NCBI RefSeq assembly: GCF_024679095.1
Contig: NC_066520.1
Span: forward strand, 9,846,908-9,910,907
Reading direction: 5' to 3'
DNA length: 64,000 nucleotides
Origin: Eriocheir sinensis
Taxonomy: Eukaryota > Arthropoda > Malacostraca > Decapoda > Varunidae
Shown one piece after another: positions 8,286-20,149 of this stretch (its first letter is position 1; each line of letters opens with the position of its first letter). The notes under the pieces were generated by a model that saw nothing but the letters and a program-made list of their open reading frames with translations, ran no database searches and was not told the origin of the DNA. A program made the position numbers and the translations under genes.

Positions 8286-11200
8286 CTGAAAAGGGAAGAA
8301 AATAAGGCATTATCAATATGAGACACATGGACTGCTGACCACAAAGTTCAGTCCTTACTGTCTAAACTAGCCTTAGACAAAGGCACAGTAGGATACCCTA
8401 TAAAGTATAAAGCCTTAAAATGTGGCTCGTGTTTCAGCCAAAAATTTAAGATACCCAGTCCCCAATTTACATTTTATTAACACAGGACCTCCACACTCTC
8501 TTTCAGGTGCTTCTGTAGCAAAGTACAGTATTGATCCCTTTGTCTCAACATGTACAAGTAATACATAATATTTGAAGTACCGTATTTCCCGCCATATAAG
8601 ACGCACTTTTTTAAAAAAAAAAGAAGATTCAAAAAATCACCTTGCATCTTATACCCCAATGGTTAGGCTTTGGTAGGCCTAGGGGTCATTGTTAGTTTTG
8701 TTACTGGTACAAAACCAACACCCAAAACACCTCCATTTGACACAATAGTTCCAAATGTCCCTAGAATGAAATATACCGTATTTTGCAGCGTATAAAGTCA
8801 GTCACCTGTGTGCCGGGTACCTTGGTGGTAATGGCTAAAACGGCTATTACACAGGAACAATTTTGGTGGAGCACATGACTGCTCGGCGACCGTGGAGCGG
8901 ACTTGGGCGGATTAGTCTGGGGGTATTTTTGCTGTGCAGCGGCCCGGTCAGCTGATGTTTTCTGTGATACATGTTCGAAAGTACTGATATCCATGGATGA
9001 CTGAAGTGTTACTTGTAAACGCATTTTTGCTTCATATTGTAAAAATAACTACCGTATATTTAAACAATATGACTGACAGAAATTAATCGACATCTATTTC
9101 TAATTGAAAGTAGGTATACGGTCCCTGAAAGTCAAGATCAAGACCAATTGCTTCCCCATCAAACGTAGTATCCCCATGTGTTTAGTTCCCTCAGTAGCTC
9201 GGTGAAAGTTACCGCCTGCACACTGTGCAGCGAGTAAATCTACCAGTCAACCCTTTTGTTTACCATTTCAAAGTCACAGCTGCTCAGGGTAAAAGCACTG
9301 TAACTCGTCAAAGCAACATACGGTATCATAGTAATAATTGTAAGTAAGGTGGTCAAATGTAATACTGTATATACATTTAGTTCAGGGTAAATGTGGAGAT
9401 TTTTCTTTTTCTTTTTCAATATACCTTGCCAAGTTATAGGTGTGTCTTAAACTCCAGTGCATCTTATATGGCAGGAAATACAGTATTTAGAAAAAGTCAA
9501 CTACTTACCAATGGCCAATGACACTTATTGTTATCCATTAAGTAATATGTTCCTACAAAGAATGTCATTACACCCATGAAAGCCAAGAACTGCTGAGTGG
9601 TTGAAAAACGTGGTGTGTTGGTTGCATCCACACGGTCAAGACCATACATGTCAAAGTCTCGATGAAGCTGTGGAAAATTGAAAACATAATCATTAAAAGA
9701 TGGATCTGGAAAGGCATCAGCAAATTATTCCGAATCAAGGTGTATAAAAGCCATGAGGTAGTATGATATATTTGTAAGCAGAACTGCATTATCATAAAAG
9801 AATGAGAAATGAAGTTGGTGTACATTTTGCAGTAAAGTTGGGGTATATGCTATAGCTGTGTGTGACTCAAGTGCGAAATTTGTCCCATTAGCCTTTGAGC
9901 CTGTGAGAGTCTATAACCCTAGAATACAGAGCAAGTGAAACATTTAGGATACCCCAGTTTACCTTTCCTGAGGTTTCCCCAGGTACCCAATTATCGACCA
10001 GCCCAAAACAGAGGATAAATAGTTGGGTTGGCTGTGCGCCAACTGCCTAGGCCAGGATTCGAAAACAGGCCCACAAATTCATAGCCAAGCATGCTAACCA
10101 CAGACCAAGGAGGCAAAAGAAAAGTTAAAAATGTCTTTTCATATGAAAGTGACATTATGCAAGAGAATGGTATAAGGGCAAGACGGGAATGCAGAAAACT
10201 ACTACAGGAAACAATTGCATGATGCAATATTGGTGAATTTTGCTGCCGTAATTCCCTTGATGAACCTCCATTGAGGAAGTTCTAAGGAGCAGACATCAGA
10301 ATATACTAGTTAGAAGCATAGGTAGTTAAGCACAGTGGCAGATGTTTTTAAGTGGATAAGAATATGATTTTAGGGCTCCAATGGTCCTACTGACATCATA
10401 GAATGGACAAGAGACATCATTGAGAACCTGATTTTGCACACTTACTGGTTCCCCAAAATCTCTACGATGTTCTGGGTAGTCCCATTGGTAGTAAGGGTCA
10501 CGAGACTCAGCAGACACTAATGGAACATCAGGATAGTCTCCTGCACCAATCCCATCATCTGGTACAGGTTGGTACTCGTCAGGGCGAAGGCCATACTTCC
10601 TTGCAGCAGCCTGGCGCTCCTCTGGCGTGACAGGATATGGTCCAGGCTTCCAGTCCTTATTCCAATCTGGAGGTGAAGGAGGTCACACATTATATTCACG
10701 TATTTTGAATATCCTCCATGAAAAAATATAATAGTACTTACGAATTGCGGTGCTGCTTGAGCATGCGGTCTCCCTGGCCATTTACACTTTAATGTGTGGT
10801 CTACCCGGCCATTTATGCTTTAGCATGCGGTCTACTACCAGATTTACAGTTCAGTGTGCAGTCTACTTCAACTACAGGAACCTTATACTGCAGGGTGATG
10901 AAGAAACGAGTTTAATAGTGCTGAATATACCTCTGTTATTACCCAGAGATAGCTTTATCATAAAAATGCAACTTCTGTTTCCTCCTTCAAAACAACACAT
11001 CTATGAAAATCTTTTAACAGCATTGCAGTCAGCAGAATGAGTTCTACTGATGATATCAGCTTCAGTGTAAAGATAGTGATGTGGGTGTTCGGTGACTGTC
11101 CTTTTATACAGATCAATCAGGAGAACTCGGGTGACAAGACAACATAAGCTGAGACCACCAGAGACAGGTCAGATTATTACATATCTTAGGCTAGCTAAAG

Positions 11201-12268
11201 TGACTGTGGTCCGATCAGCCCCCTGTTACAGTATGAAGGTCATAATGAAGCATCTAAACGGAAAGTAATTTACTGTTTAAGGTGCGGCGTTGGACGGATC
11301 ACAGCTAGCCGGTGGTTTTGCTTGTGTCAGTGATAAACAATGAAGATACACTGTGTTTGGTGCCACGGACTCTACTTGGAGGACAGAAACTTTGCAATGA
11401 GGTGACAACCTCCTAGAGAGAGGGCATGAGTGTGGTGTAGGTGGTTTATGTGAGCGCAGATGGCCTCCAGCGCCACGCCAGATGGTGAGGTGAGCATCGT
11501 TTGGTGGGTTCACTACACTTCTCTCCCAAAACAAGCTTGGGGATCCAGTGAGTGCGTGGTTTCCGTATGGGAAACACTAAATTCATTGCAAACGCTCATT
11601 GTAGTGGTGGTGGGAGGAAAAATCTCTAAATTTAGGGAATTTCCCTAGATCTAGGGAGTTTTTATCCCCCCCCCTCCACTAAAAAAAATACGCGATTGCG
11701 ACGGATTTCGTGTCCCCCACCCGAAACCCCGTGTTCCCACCAGGTCCCCAGGCTTGTATGGGGGGTAGGGGGAGTATGGGCAAACACTAAAATTTTACCC
11801 CCAATGCTTCCCCAAGTCCACAAGTTTGTAGGTGATAGGAAAACAAATGTAACCAAAAATATTTCCCTCAATATTCACTTAAAAAAAGAAATAATAATAT
11901 AGCTATACGCTCAATGATGTTAGTTCCCCTCCCCACCCTAGGCCTGGATAATGAGCACAGCGGGCAGGCCTACGCACACAGTCTACATGAATAACCAAGC
12001 ATAACGTTTAGAACAGGTAATTCTTCCTCAGTACACCCCCATACACGGGCCTTGGAGGGTGGTACGTTTATTTGGGTGCTGAGGGTGACCGCCGGGTGCA
12101 TCATCCCCGAGTGCTGCGTGCTTGTGCCGCGACCCTTATCTCGTGGCACATTAACTACATGATTAGCAAAGTATCTAAAGACTCACTTCCGGCGGATCGG
12201 CTGAACACAACGCCAGGAAGACCGGAAACCTGCCGAGAGGAGCGAGCCAATCTCACCAGCCTCGCCAT
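8226..12268 (-). CDS. NDUFB8: NDUFB8, NADH:ubiquinone oxidoreductase subunit B8 (complete, 4 coding exons)
   Basis: This gene encodes an accessory subunit of mitochondrial respiratory complex I (ASHI), a single-pass protein of the inner-membrane arm. Exons on the minus strand are 12187-12268, 10446-10666, 9509-9667 and 8226-8285, giving 173 residues against 186 in human. The N-terminus is Arg-rich without acidic residues (MARLVRLARSSRQVSGLPG), typical of a mitochondrial presequence. The core matches the family: GPYPVTPEERQAAARKYGL, PDDGIGAGDYP, RDPYYQWDYP, RRDFGEP and DFDMYGLDRVDATNTP. One hydrophobic helix (FLAFMGVMTFFVGTYYLM) is followed by a C-terminal PKQYPGNGKVHYTFEKPE. All introns have GT/AG ends and phases agree (phase 1, 0, 0). 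AATAAA signals lie about 55-70 bases beyond the stop. Confidence 0.97.
8580..9483. mobile_element. TA-flanked TIR element, 904 bp, in NDUFB8 intron 3
   Basis: The left end reads CCGTATTTCCCGCCATATAA and the right end is its near-exact inverted partner (about 27 bp, three mismatches), each flanked by TA (8578-8579 and 9484-9485). Further CCGTATTTTGCAGCGTATAA-like motifs lie inside. No transposase is recognised, so the superfamily is uncertain. Confidence 0.75.
9509..9667 (-). CDS. NDUFB8: NDUFB8 coding exon 3 (transmembrane helix)
   Basis: The acceptor is ttttccacag and the donor is GTAAGTAG. Fifty-three codons run from LHRDFDMYGLDRVDATN through the single membrane helix to DNNKCHWPL. It is phase 0 at both ends. 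Confidence 0.96.
9955..10115 (-). repeat. tRNA-derived SINE, copy 2 (NDUFB8 intron 2)
   Basis: On the minus strand it shows box A-like TGTGGTTAGCATGCTTGG and box B-like TTTTCGAATCCTGG spaced as in tRNA-derived SINEs. It is followed by TTGGCGCACAGCC, shared with the 13960 copy. Confidence 0.65.
10446..10666 (-). CDS. NDUFB8: NDUFB8 coding exon 2
   Basis: The acceptor is cttcacctccag and the donor is GTAAGTG. Two bases complete Asn, then 73 codons run from WNKDWKPGPYP to RRDFGEP. It contains the family hallmarks TPEERQAAARKYG and PDDGIGAGDYP, and ends in phase 0 after GEP, the expected boundary. Confidence 0.97.
10667..12186. other. NDUFB8 intron 1
   Basis: A 1.5-kb intron. It contains three degenerate units of about 50 bp (GCATGCGGTCTACC-like, 10756-10865) and a C-rich stretch near 11650-11780. 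No other gene is recognised. Confidence 0.7.
12185..12192 (-). promoter_or_regulatory. ETS/GABP-type motif at NDUFB8 exon 1 boundary
   Basis: CCGGAAGT on the minus strand overlaps the exon 1 donor site. GABP/NRF-2 sites of this form lie in or near first exons of many respiratory-chain genes in vertebrates. Use here is inference. Confidence 0.3.
12187..12268 (-). CDS. NDUFB8: NDUFB8 coding exon 1 (mitochondrial presequence)
   Basis: ATG at 12268-12266 in the context aagaagATGG. Twenty-seven codons plus one A precede the GTGAGT donor. The A joins AT of exon 2 to give Asn before WNKDWKPG. An ETS-type CCGGAAGT overlaps the donor. Confidence 0.93.
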
Positions 12269-13378
12269 CTTCTTGGGCGAGTAATTTCCTAGTGCCAGCG
12301 GTCTCTACTCTCTAGTCCCTTCAGTTTATTGTTATTATTATCATTATTATTTTCATCTCTTAACTTCCTAACACAATTATTATTACTATCATTTGGAATA
12401 TCCTGATACATTATTCTAGTTGTTAGTGTAACGTTCTAAGTAATTTAGCTTTACTCTCCATTCATTTACAAACAATCTGAGTAATGTAATCTCAAGATGA
12501 ATTGACCATAGCTGTGACAGAGAGCGCTTTTTAACCTTAATATTAATGAAGCATCAACGCCTTTGCCTAATTAATAGCAAGCAAAGTAAGCAGACCGGTA
12601 GACAGACCGACATTAATATAATATTCCGGAAGCAACTTCATAAGCACACAAACATTTCCAAATGGAAGATCAATTAAAGTTAAGCAGCAGAGGTGTTACA
12701 GGGTTGGTGGGGAAGACTCATGTATATTACAAAATTAAATCAACAGTAAACTATGATGCTTTTCTCAGTTTCTCACTAGTACTCCCTGAAAAAGAGTATA
12801 TGGAATATTTTCTCTGGACCGACATGATCTGACAATGATTTAAGGGATAACTACCGTAAACCACTAATTTCGCCACTCGTCTATTCATCAGCTGTTTGAA
12901 AATTCGTAGTCTGCTTCCAAATCACATTTCAGACTGACTATTAGATTTAAGCAACATGTTGATGTGTTATAGAGGTACACAGGTAGGCTTACTGTTTTGT
13001 GTTTATCCAGTGCAGAGAATGAACGATATTTTTTCAGAGAGTGAAAATTGGCTAAATATCGTACTTAAAAAAAAATTCTTCTGTGCATTTCATTGACAGT
13101 ACAGCATTTTGTTGTATATTTTCGAATTCCTGAGACATTCATTTTGTGATAACACATTTGTATTGTGTGCTTTTAACTATTATAATCAGAATGCTTGCCA
13201 AGAAAACTGTAGCCACCAACTCTCAAAATCGGGCGAAATTAGTGATGTGCACGGTAAGTGGGATATGGCTTGTTAACGCTGGTGTAAATACAACGCACAT
13301 GTCAAAGAACACGTATCGCCGCCTCAATGACCTGTTGTTATCGGATCTTATCTAAAAGGAACCATAGTCGGTATTTTC
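12269..13378. other. NDUFB8 upstream region and intergenic AT-rich sequence
   Basis: Presumed 5' UTR and promoter of NDUFB8 near 12270-12330, then AT-rich sequence with no recognisable gene. Confidence 0.4.
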
Positions 13379-13590
13379 AGGCGCCCCCACCTCTCACATC
13401 AACTATTTCCAAAGGCCGAAGAGGAGATTAATCGGGTTCTGATATGTCCTTTTTCACGTTCATGGTACAGAGGAAAGGTCAAACTACCACCAGGGTCATA
13501 AATCTACCCATGGAAATGCCCACAACTCCCACGAAAGCCTTGACATATGTGTGTGTTTGACGCCGAGATGTTTAATAATATGGTCCCAGA
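13379..13590 (-). mobile_element. Dispersed MITE family (GGCCCATATTCTCAAAC ends), copy
   Basis: Minus-orientation copy of a family of about 200 bp. Diagnostic blocks are CCAAAGGCCGAAGAGGAGATTA, TTCATGGTACAGAGG, CATGGAAATGCCCACAA and CACGAAAGCCTTG, ending near ATGTTTAATAATATGGTCCC. Confidence 0.75.
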
Positions 13591-13610
13591 ATATAACACT
13601 GCAGGAGGCA

Positions 13611-13635
13611 TATATAGATATATATATATATATAT

Positions 13636-13689
<54 letters not shown>

Positions 13690-13693
13690 ATAT
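13611..13693. repeat. (TA)n microsatellite
   Basis: About 83 bp of alternating TA with a few GA/CT interruptions near both ends. Confidence 0.95.
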
Positions 13694-13959
13694 AAACTCG
13701 AGGTCTAGGACGCTGGTTAACCCACTCGCTTCGTTAATTTCGAGTTCACTCAGAAAGCATTCATGGTCTTTTAGAGCACATGCGGTGTTATCGTGTACAT
13801 TTGGTAACTATATGACATGTTGATCCATTTTGTAGTTGTGTTCAGCCTCGGAGACAAGATACGTGTAGAGGGACAGACATAAAAAGCGATGCCAATTTCT
13901 TCTGCTTATTCTTTTAAATACGAAAATACTTGGATAATTCACGACACTTTTGAGAGCCC

Positions 13960-14230
13960 TCCTCCGTGGTTAAATGATTAGCTAGCACATGCTACAAATC
14001 TGAGGGCTTGGCTTCGAATCCCGGCCTGGGTATATTCGGCGCGCAGCCCACCTTTTTCATCCTCCCTCTGGAGTTGGGCGGAAGATAAACTATGGTAACC
14101 TGGATGCTGCACTTGCCCTGTGTCCCGGGGTAATGGTTTCTCACCCACCACAGGGTTCAAGGGTCAATGACACGGAAATGATCAACGCGGCCGCATGAGT
14201 CTGAAGCGTATACCTGTGCCCCCAACTATA
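13960..14230 (+). repeat. tRNA-derived SINE, copy 3
   Basis: Box A-like TGGTTAAATGATTAGC and box B-like GGCTTCGAATCCCGG are followed by the body shared with 1080-1400 (CCTGTGTCCCGGGGTAATGG, CCCACCACAGGGTTCAAGGG). It is the clearest of the three copies. It does not fold as an intact tRNA. Confidence 0.75.
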
Positions 14231-14599
14231 CCACTTTCGATGCCTTGGTTGTACTGGGCAATAGCCAGTTGACAGCATAAGTGCAATGAGTCAAGCATAA
14301 CGAACCCCAGAGGTAACGAACGTTGTAAAATGTTCCTCAACCCCACGTGACGTGACGGACGCCCAGCGGATCAAGTCACCCACTAAGGCGATTAGTCTGG
14401 CTAGTCACACTACGCCGCCGAGGTTACTACTTATAAGAACTGCGCAGGTGCTCGGAAACTTTTCTTGATCAGCCGGGGTAGGGATATACAGGCTACATAT
14501 TGAAATTATGAATTGTGAATATAAATTTAAAATAAATACAAACAGGAAATACAAACAGGAAATGTGAAAGACGTAATAAAAAAAATCGCAAAAGAATAC

Positions 14600-14845
14600 A
14601 TCAACAAAGATACCATCATCATCATCTTCATCTTCTGTTTAACGTCAGATTTTCCCATCATCTCTTCAGACGTTAGACAGTCGATGGTATGACGTTGTCG
14701 TCGTTCATCTCTGTACGTAGCGTTTTTTTTCTTTTTTTTCTGCTTCGGATGCCCTTCCTGGCAGGCAACTCCAGTTTTCGGTAAGGACCCTCAGGTGGAT
14801 TGACCACCATGACTAACGAGTAACGAGCTCACCCTCCCGGGTGCG
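14600..14845. repeat. Probable dispersed repeat (GGATGCCCTTCCTGGCAGGC module)
   Basis: A CATCATCATCTTCATC tract leads into TTCGGATGCCCTTCCTGGCA and a GGATTGACCACCATGAC segment. This resembles interspersed repeats known in invertebrate genomes. No second copy was found in the window. Confidence 0.35.
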
Positions 14846-15466
14846 GATATTATTATAAAGTTAGAAATTATGAAATGAGCTTAAAAGTATACAAATAAGA
14901 AATGATGAGACAGAATACAATAACAGGCATAGTCAGAAGCTTAGAAATTAGGAAACGGGTAGAATATAACCAGTAAAATACATTATAAAGATACGTATGC
15001 ATATAATACGAATATAAATTGTGTAATGCGGATATAAATGTATATAACTGACCTTCATATTTTCTACACTTAAGATTTTTTCATTTATAACTTATTATTA
15101 TCATGTCGAGCAAGTGGTGGAGGGAGCATTACTCGTCACCGTGTGAGCAATATCAGCTGTTATTCTATTCCAGGCTTCTATAATCTGCTTTTATACAAAT
15201 CACACACAAAAAAAACTCGAAAGCAACGTAATCTTTTCTTAGTAATTTCATTTTTATCATTAAGTTGTGGATATATAATAACCTCTTTCTACTTCTTTAA
15301 CTTCTGCACTCGCCTCTTTGCTGTAAATATCATCCTTCCAATGACAGTGCATTACAGCACTGGTTCAAGCGAAGGAAGGCATGACCCGAACTGATTTAAG
15401 AAAAGACTAGCGATGCGCTTTTGAATAATTTGGAGACCTCCAAAAATCAAGTAGTACATATAATAG

Positions 15467-15470
<4 letters not shown>
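14846..15470. other. Intergenic, no gene seen
   Basis: AT-rich. An 83-codon open frame at 15143-15394 has no recognisable similarity and is probably chance. Confidence 0.4.

Positions 15471-15545
<75 letters not shown>
15471..15545. repeat. (CT)n microsatellite
   Basis: Uninterrupted CT dinucleotides. Confidence 0.97.
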
Positions 15546-15547
<2 letters not shown>

Positions 15548-16329
15548 GCGTTGAGTCAGACCTCATTTGTATTTGCTAAGGTAGAGATGTCCGTTTGATA
15601 TGTTTATGTCGTTATGCTATACTTTTATGGAGAAACCTCATAGTCTGGGGCATTGCATCTGCGGGAGCTGAACTTTTCTGTGTATCTAGGAACATCTCTT
15701 ATGGTGGAGCAGCTTTAAGAATACGTAAGTGTATGAAGTCTTCGGTGAAACAAACTAAGCTGGAAGATTCCAACCCGGCTCCCTTGTAAATGGTTCCGTC
15801 GACGGGGTGTTTATTCCCCATCACACCCCATCACGCAACACATTCCAGGCGACGTGTCGGGAGAAAATGACGCCATTTCGCTCTGCAAACTGCCTTCGAT
15901 CAAGACGGCGAGAAACGTTCTGTCGCCCGAAATGACGCTACTTTTCCGTATGCGCGTCAGGAATTTGTCGTCTCTGGTGTAAAGGAGCGATAAACACCTG
16001 TCACTGCTTTTTCTCGATACGGGAGACAGTCTGAAGGCAAACTAGTATTATAAGAAATTTACGCAACACGATCCTTCGCTTTTTGCTAAGTATAATGTGC
16101 CGGTTGGAAGGCCACTCAATATTCGTAAGGTATGTTTGCCAGTTCATACGCACCGTTCCAAGTCTTAGTTTCTTATATTCACTGTTATAAGCTTTGTAGA
16201 CATTTACAATACGTAGCATAGGTAGGATATACACGAAAGGCTTCAAAGTATCATCTATATTCTATACACAGCAAAGACATCAGTAGTGTAGATCCTAGTG
16301 GGCCGTTTACGAGGAGAGACATTTTACCC
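15546..16329. other. Intergenic, no gene seen
   Basis: Locally GC-richer and rich in CpG (15800-15970), but without a recognisable exon or repeat. Confidence 0.4.
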
Positions 16330-17513
16330 AACAGGAAGAGTCACAAACGCCATCTTTATTAACTTGATACCAAACGTTTCGACATCAGGATGTCATCTTC
16401 AGTGGTCTAAAAACTTTAAAATACCCTATGATCAGAGTAACTAAACAATTGGGTCAAGGGGACATTGGGGGAATATTGATTTCTGAAGTATAATTAATGA
16501 CAATGTTTAGAAATAAATAAAAAAAAAGAGCATATTAAGCAACATTTAAGGAAACAGCAGACACAGTATTATTCAGCGAGGGACTAAGTGATTTTATACA
16601 TAAGAATTCCAGTATGCGGATATCGGGTCTATCACAACTATTTCAAAATGTTGTTTCTTAACAATAATATTACAAACCTCAGCGTGCTCTCTCACAGCTG
16701 AGTAAAAGGTGGTGTGGCGAGGACGGCCTGTTCTGCTGGACTGACTAATGTGCTCATCCACTCTAACCTTGAAAGCTCTGATCGAGCTTCCAATATACCC
16801 GGCCTGCAACCAGGGCATGTGAACTTATAAACGGTGGATGAGCGCAGGTCAGTCGGCATGCAGCTGGTCCTTAAAACCAAGCAATGAGCCAATTGTGAAC
16901 CTATTCACCGGAACAAACTTTAAATGGATTTAAGGGTAAAATTTAGCAAGAATATTAGATAGGGAAAATTGGATTTTGTTTGTAATATTACCTAAAAAGG
17001 GAGTTTTAACATACATGGTATCCTTATTAACTGAAAGGACTGAAGTTTTTGGCTGGTAATGGTTGTTCAAGAATTTGTTGGTGATTCTTTCAAACAACTG
17101 GACAGGGAACCCATTGTTTGAGAAAAAATTCTATAAAAATGTTACTTCAATGTGGAAAAAATTCATATGTACTAGAAAGTTGAAAAGCTCTATACAACAA
17201 AGTCTTCATCGCGTTCATTTTGAAGTTAAAATTACAGTAGCTAAAAAAAATGGGTTCCAAGGCCAGAAAAAAGTAGGTTTCCGAAATACCGAAAATTGGA
17301 ACTGGTTATTAATTTTCTCGATAAGCAAGTCTAAAAAAGGAAGCTTGGAATTAATATCGGTGTCCAGGGTAAACTCTATGTTCCTATGCTGGCTGTTGCT
17401 GAAATTTGCTCGTTTTTATACCACTGAAGATGACATCCTGATGTCGAAACGTTTGGTACCAAGTTAATAAAGATGGCGTTTGTGACCACGCTCGTTATAC
17501 TCTTCCTGTTGAA
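16330..17513 (-). mobile_element. Penelope-like element fragment with GIY-YIG domain and inverted terminal repeats
   Basis: Minus-strand conceptual pieces read LKFVPVNRFTIGSLLGFKDQ, STVYKFTCPGC, AGYIGSSIRAFKVRVDEHIS and QSSRTGRPRHTTFYSAVREH. This is the GIY-YIG endonuclease region that follows the reverse transcriptase in Penelope-like elements, here broken by frameshifts near 16810. The polymerase core is missing. Flanks of about 75-90 bp are inverted copies of each other (16333-16410 and 17419-17513), containing CACTGAAGATGACATCCTGA and TGTCGAAACGTTTGGTA. Such ends are typical of Penelope terminal repeats. Confidence 0.8.
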
Positions 17514-17677
17514 GCTGAGGTTCCCAAAGCACACACTCCTTTCTGAAATTTTACCAGTTTCTCCCCGTCTTGATGCTTTTGAAGTTGGATCATTGTTGCC
17601 CATTCTGGTCTTCTTTAACTTTTCTCCATCTTAGTCTTTATGAACGTTGGCCTTTTACGTTGGTTGTAACTATGTAC

Positions 17678-18735
<1,058 letters not shown>

Positions 18736-18738
<3 letters not shown>

Positions 18739-18979
18739 CGAAAAATCCTGTCTTTCCCGGAAAAGAAATACATTAATAATGGCGTCTTATCGAGACGCGA
18801 AATCTACGATCTGGCCAATGACCTGTCTAACGTGAGAAAGAAATTGATATACGGCAAAACCCAGAAAGCGCAGAGCATCACCAAGGATAATGATGACGAC
18901 CTTGTAAAAGCGCTGGACACCCAAGGATACGATGACGACCTGTAAAAGCGCTGACATCTCTGGATGATGATGACGACCT
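18736..18979 (+). pseudogene. Decayed 5' part of acidic-repeat gene
   Basis: An open frame reads NNGVLSRREIYDLANDLSNV followed by RKKLIYGKTQKAQSITK, then one DNDDDLVKALD unit before stop codons at 18945 and later. The following repeat units carry frameshifting deletions (CCTGTAAAAGCGCTGACATC). The N-terminal sequence looks coding but is not recognised. A splice acceptor-like TTTTAG lies at the palindrome edge (18731-18736). Confidence 0.45.
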
Positions 18980-18983
18980 TTAA

Positions 18984-19198
18984 CCCGGTAGCTGCGGGGA
19001 AAATGTATCTAAAGGTCTCTCTTCAAGCGAATTGTTAATGAGAAAAATCATCACCACGCAAACTATTCCATAATATAAGGCACCAATGCATTTGTGATCA
19101 GTTTTGTGCATCATCTATTCGGGGTTTATATCATGGTAAATTTGCCCATCGCTGCTACATGGTAAAGCTGACAATCTCCATTCGTCAAAGCGTTACCG
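18984..19198. mobile_element. TTAA-flanked MITE (piggyBac-like), 215 bp
   Basis: It begins CCCGGTAGCTGCGG, ends GCGTTACCG, and is flanked by TTAA at 18980-18983 and 19199-19202. It interrupts a repeat unit of the acidic-repeat locus: GACGACCTT on the left continues as AAAAGCGCTGG on the right. Confidence 0.65.
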
Positions 19199-19216
19199 TT
19201 AAAAGCGCTGGACATC

Positions 19217-20080
19217 ATGGAAGAAAACGACGACTTTGTAAAAGCGCTGGACATCATGGAAGAAAACGACGACTTTGTAAAAGCGCTGGACATCATGGAA
19301 GAAAATGACGACTTTGTAAAAGCGCTGGACATCATGGAAGAAAACGACGACTTTGTAAAAGCGCTGGACATCTTCATGGAAGAAAATGACGACTCTGTAA
19401 AAGCGCTGTACATCTCCAAGGATGATGATGACGACCTTGTAAAAACGCTGGCCATCTCCATGGATGAAATTAACGACCTTGTAAAAGCGCTGCACATCTC
19501 CAAAGAAGAAAATGACGACCTTTTAAAAGCGCTGGACATCTTCATGGAAGAAAATGACGACTTTGTAAAAGCGCTGGACATCTCCAAGGATGATGATGAC
19601 GACCTTGTAAAAGCTCTGGCCATCTCCATGAATGAAATCAACGACCTTGTTAAAGCGCTGGACATCTTCAAGGAAGAAAATGACGACTTTGTCAAAGCGC
19701 TGGACATCTCCAAAGAAGAAAATGACGACCTTGTCAAAGCGCTGGACATCTCCAAGGAAGAAAATGACGACCTTGTCAAAGCGCTGGACATCTCCAAGGA
19801 AGAAAATGACGACCTTGTCAAAGCGCTGGACATCTTTATGGAAGAAAATAACGACCTTGTTAAAGAGCTGGCCATCTCCAACGTTGAAAATGGAGGAAAT
19901 GCCCATGAATCTGCTCTCGTCGTCTCCGAAGAAGTCGGTCCTGCAGATGACGAGCCCAATCTTCAAACTTCACTCGTTCCCGTCGAGGAGGCCAGGGATA
20001 CAGATGACTTGAATTACAGTATCCAGCTCGTTCCAGTTGACGGAATCCATGACACTGACGAGGACAATCTCCAACAATGA
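19217..20080 (+). CDS. Very acidic repeat protein, unidentified (287 codons, 5' end uncertain)
   Basis: The frame opens with four near-identical 13-residue units (MEENDDFVKALDI) and continues with 13-15 residue variants such as SKEENDDLVKALDI and SKDDDDDLVKALAI. After about 17 units comes a non-repetitive acidic tail (GGNAHESALVVSEEVGPADD, SLVPVEEARD, LVPVDGIHDTDEDNLQQ) and a TGA. Unit lengths of 39, 42 and 45 bases are multiples of three. Many differences between units are silent (AAT/AAC, GTA/GTC, GCG/GCT), suggesting the frame was translated. The true start is unclear: the first ATG is inside the repeat, and upstream sequence is broken by frameshifts and a TTAA element. No family is recognised. 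It may be a recent pseudogene or the last exon of a spliced gene. Confidence 0.45.
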   Translation: MEENDDFVKALDIMEENDDFVKALDIMEENDDFVKALDIMEENDDFVKALDIFMEENDDSVKALYISKDDDDDLVKTLAISMDEINDLVKALHISKEENDDLLKALDIFMEENDDFVKALDISKDDDDDLVKALAISMNEINDLVKALDIFKEENDDFVKALDISKEENDDLVKALDISKEENDDLVKALDISKEENDDLVKALDIFMEENNDLVKELAISNVENGGNAHESALVVSEEVGPADDEPNLQTSLVPVEEARDTDDLNYSIQLVPVDGIHDTDEDNLQQ

Positions 20081-20149
20081 CCACGATATGCCCTACTGAG
20101 CTCGTTCCTGTTGAGGAAGCCACCCCTCCCCCTCCCCATCCTTCCTCCA

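Noticed and set aside
13990..14035. Possible tRNA gene (box A and box B)
   Set aside because: The arms do not pair into a cloverleaf, and the body is shared with other SINE copies.
19126..19959. 277-codon minus-strand Ser-rich frame opposite the acidic repeats
   Set aside because: Shadow of the plus-strand repeat. The plus frame has the acidic non-repeat tail and the silent-site pattern.
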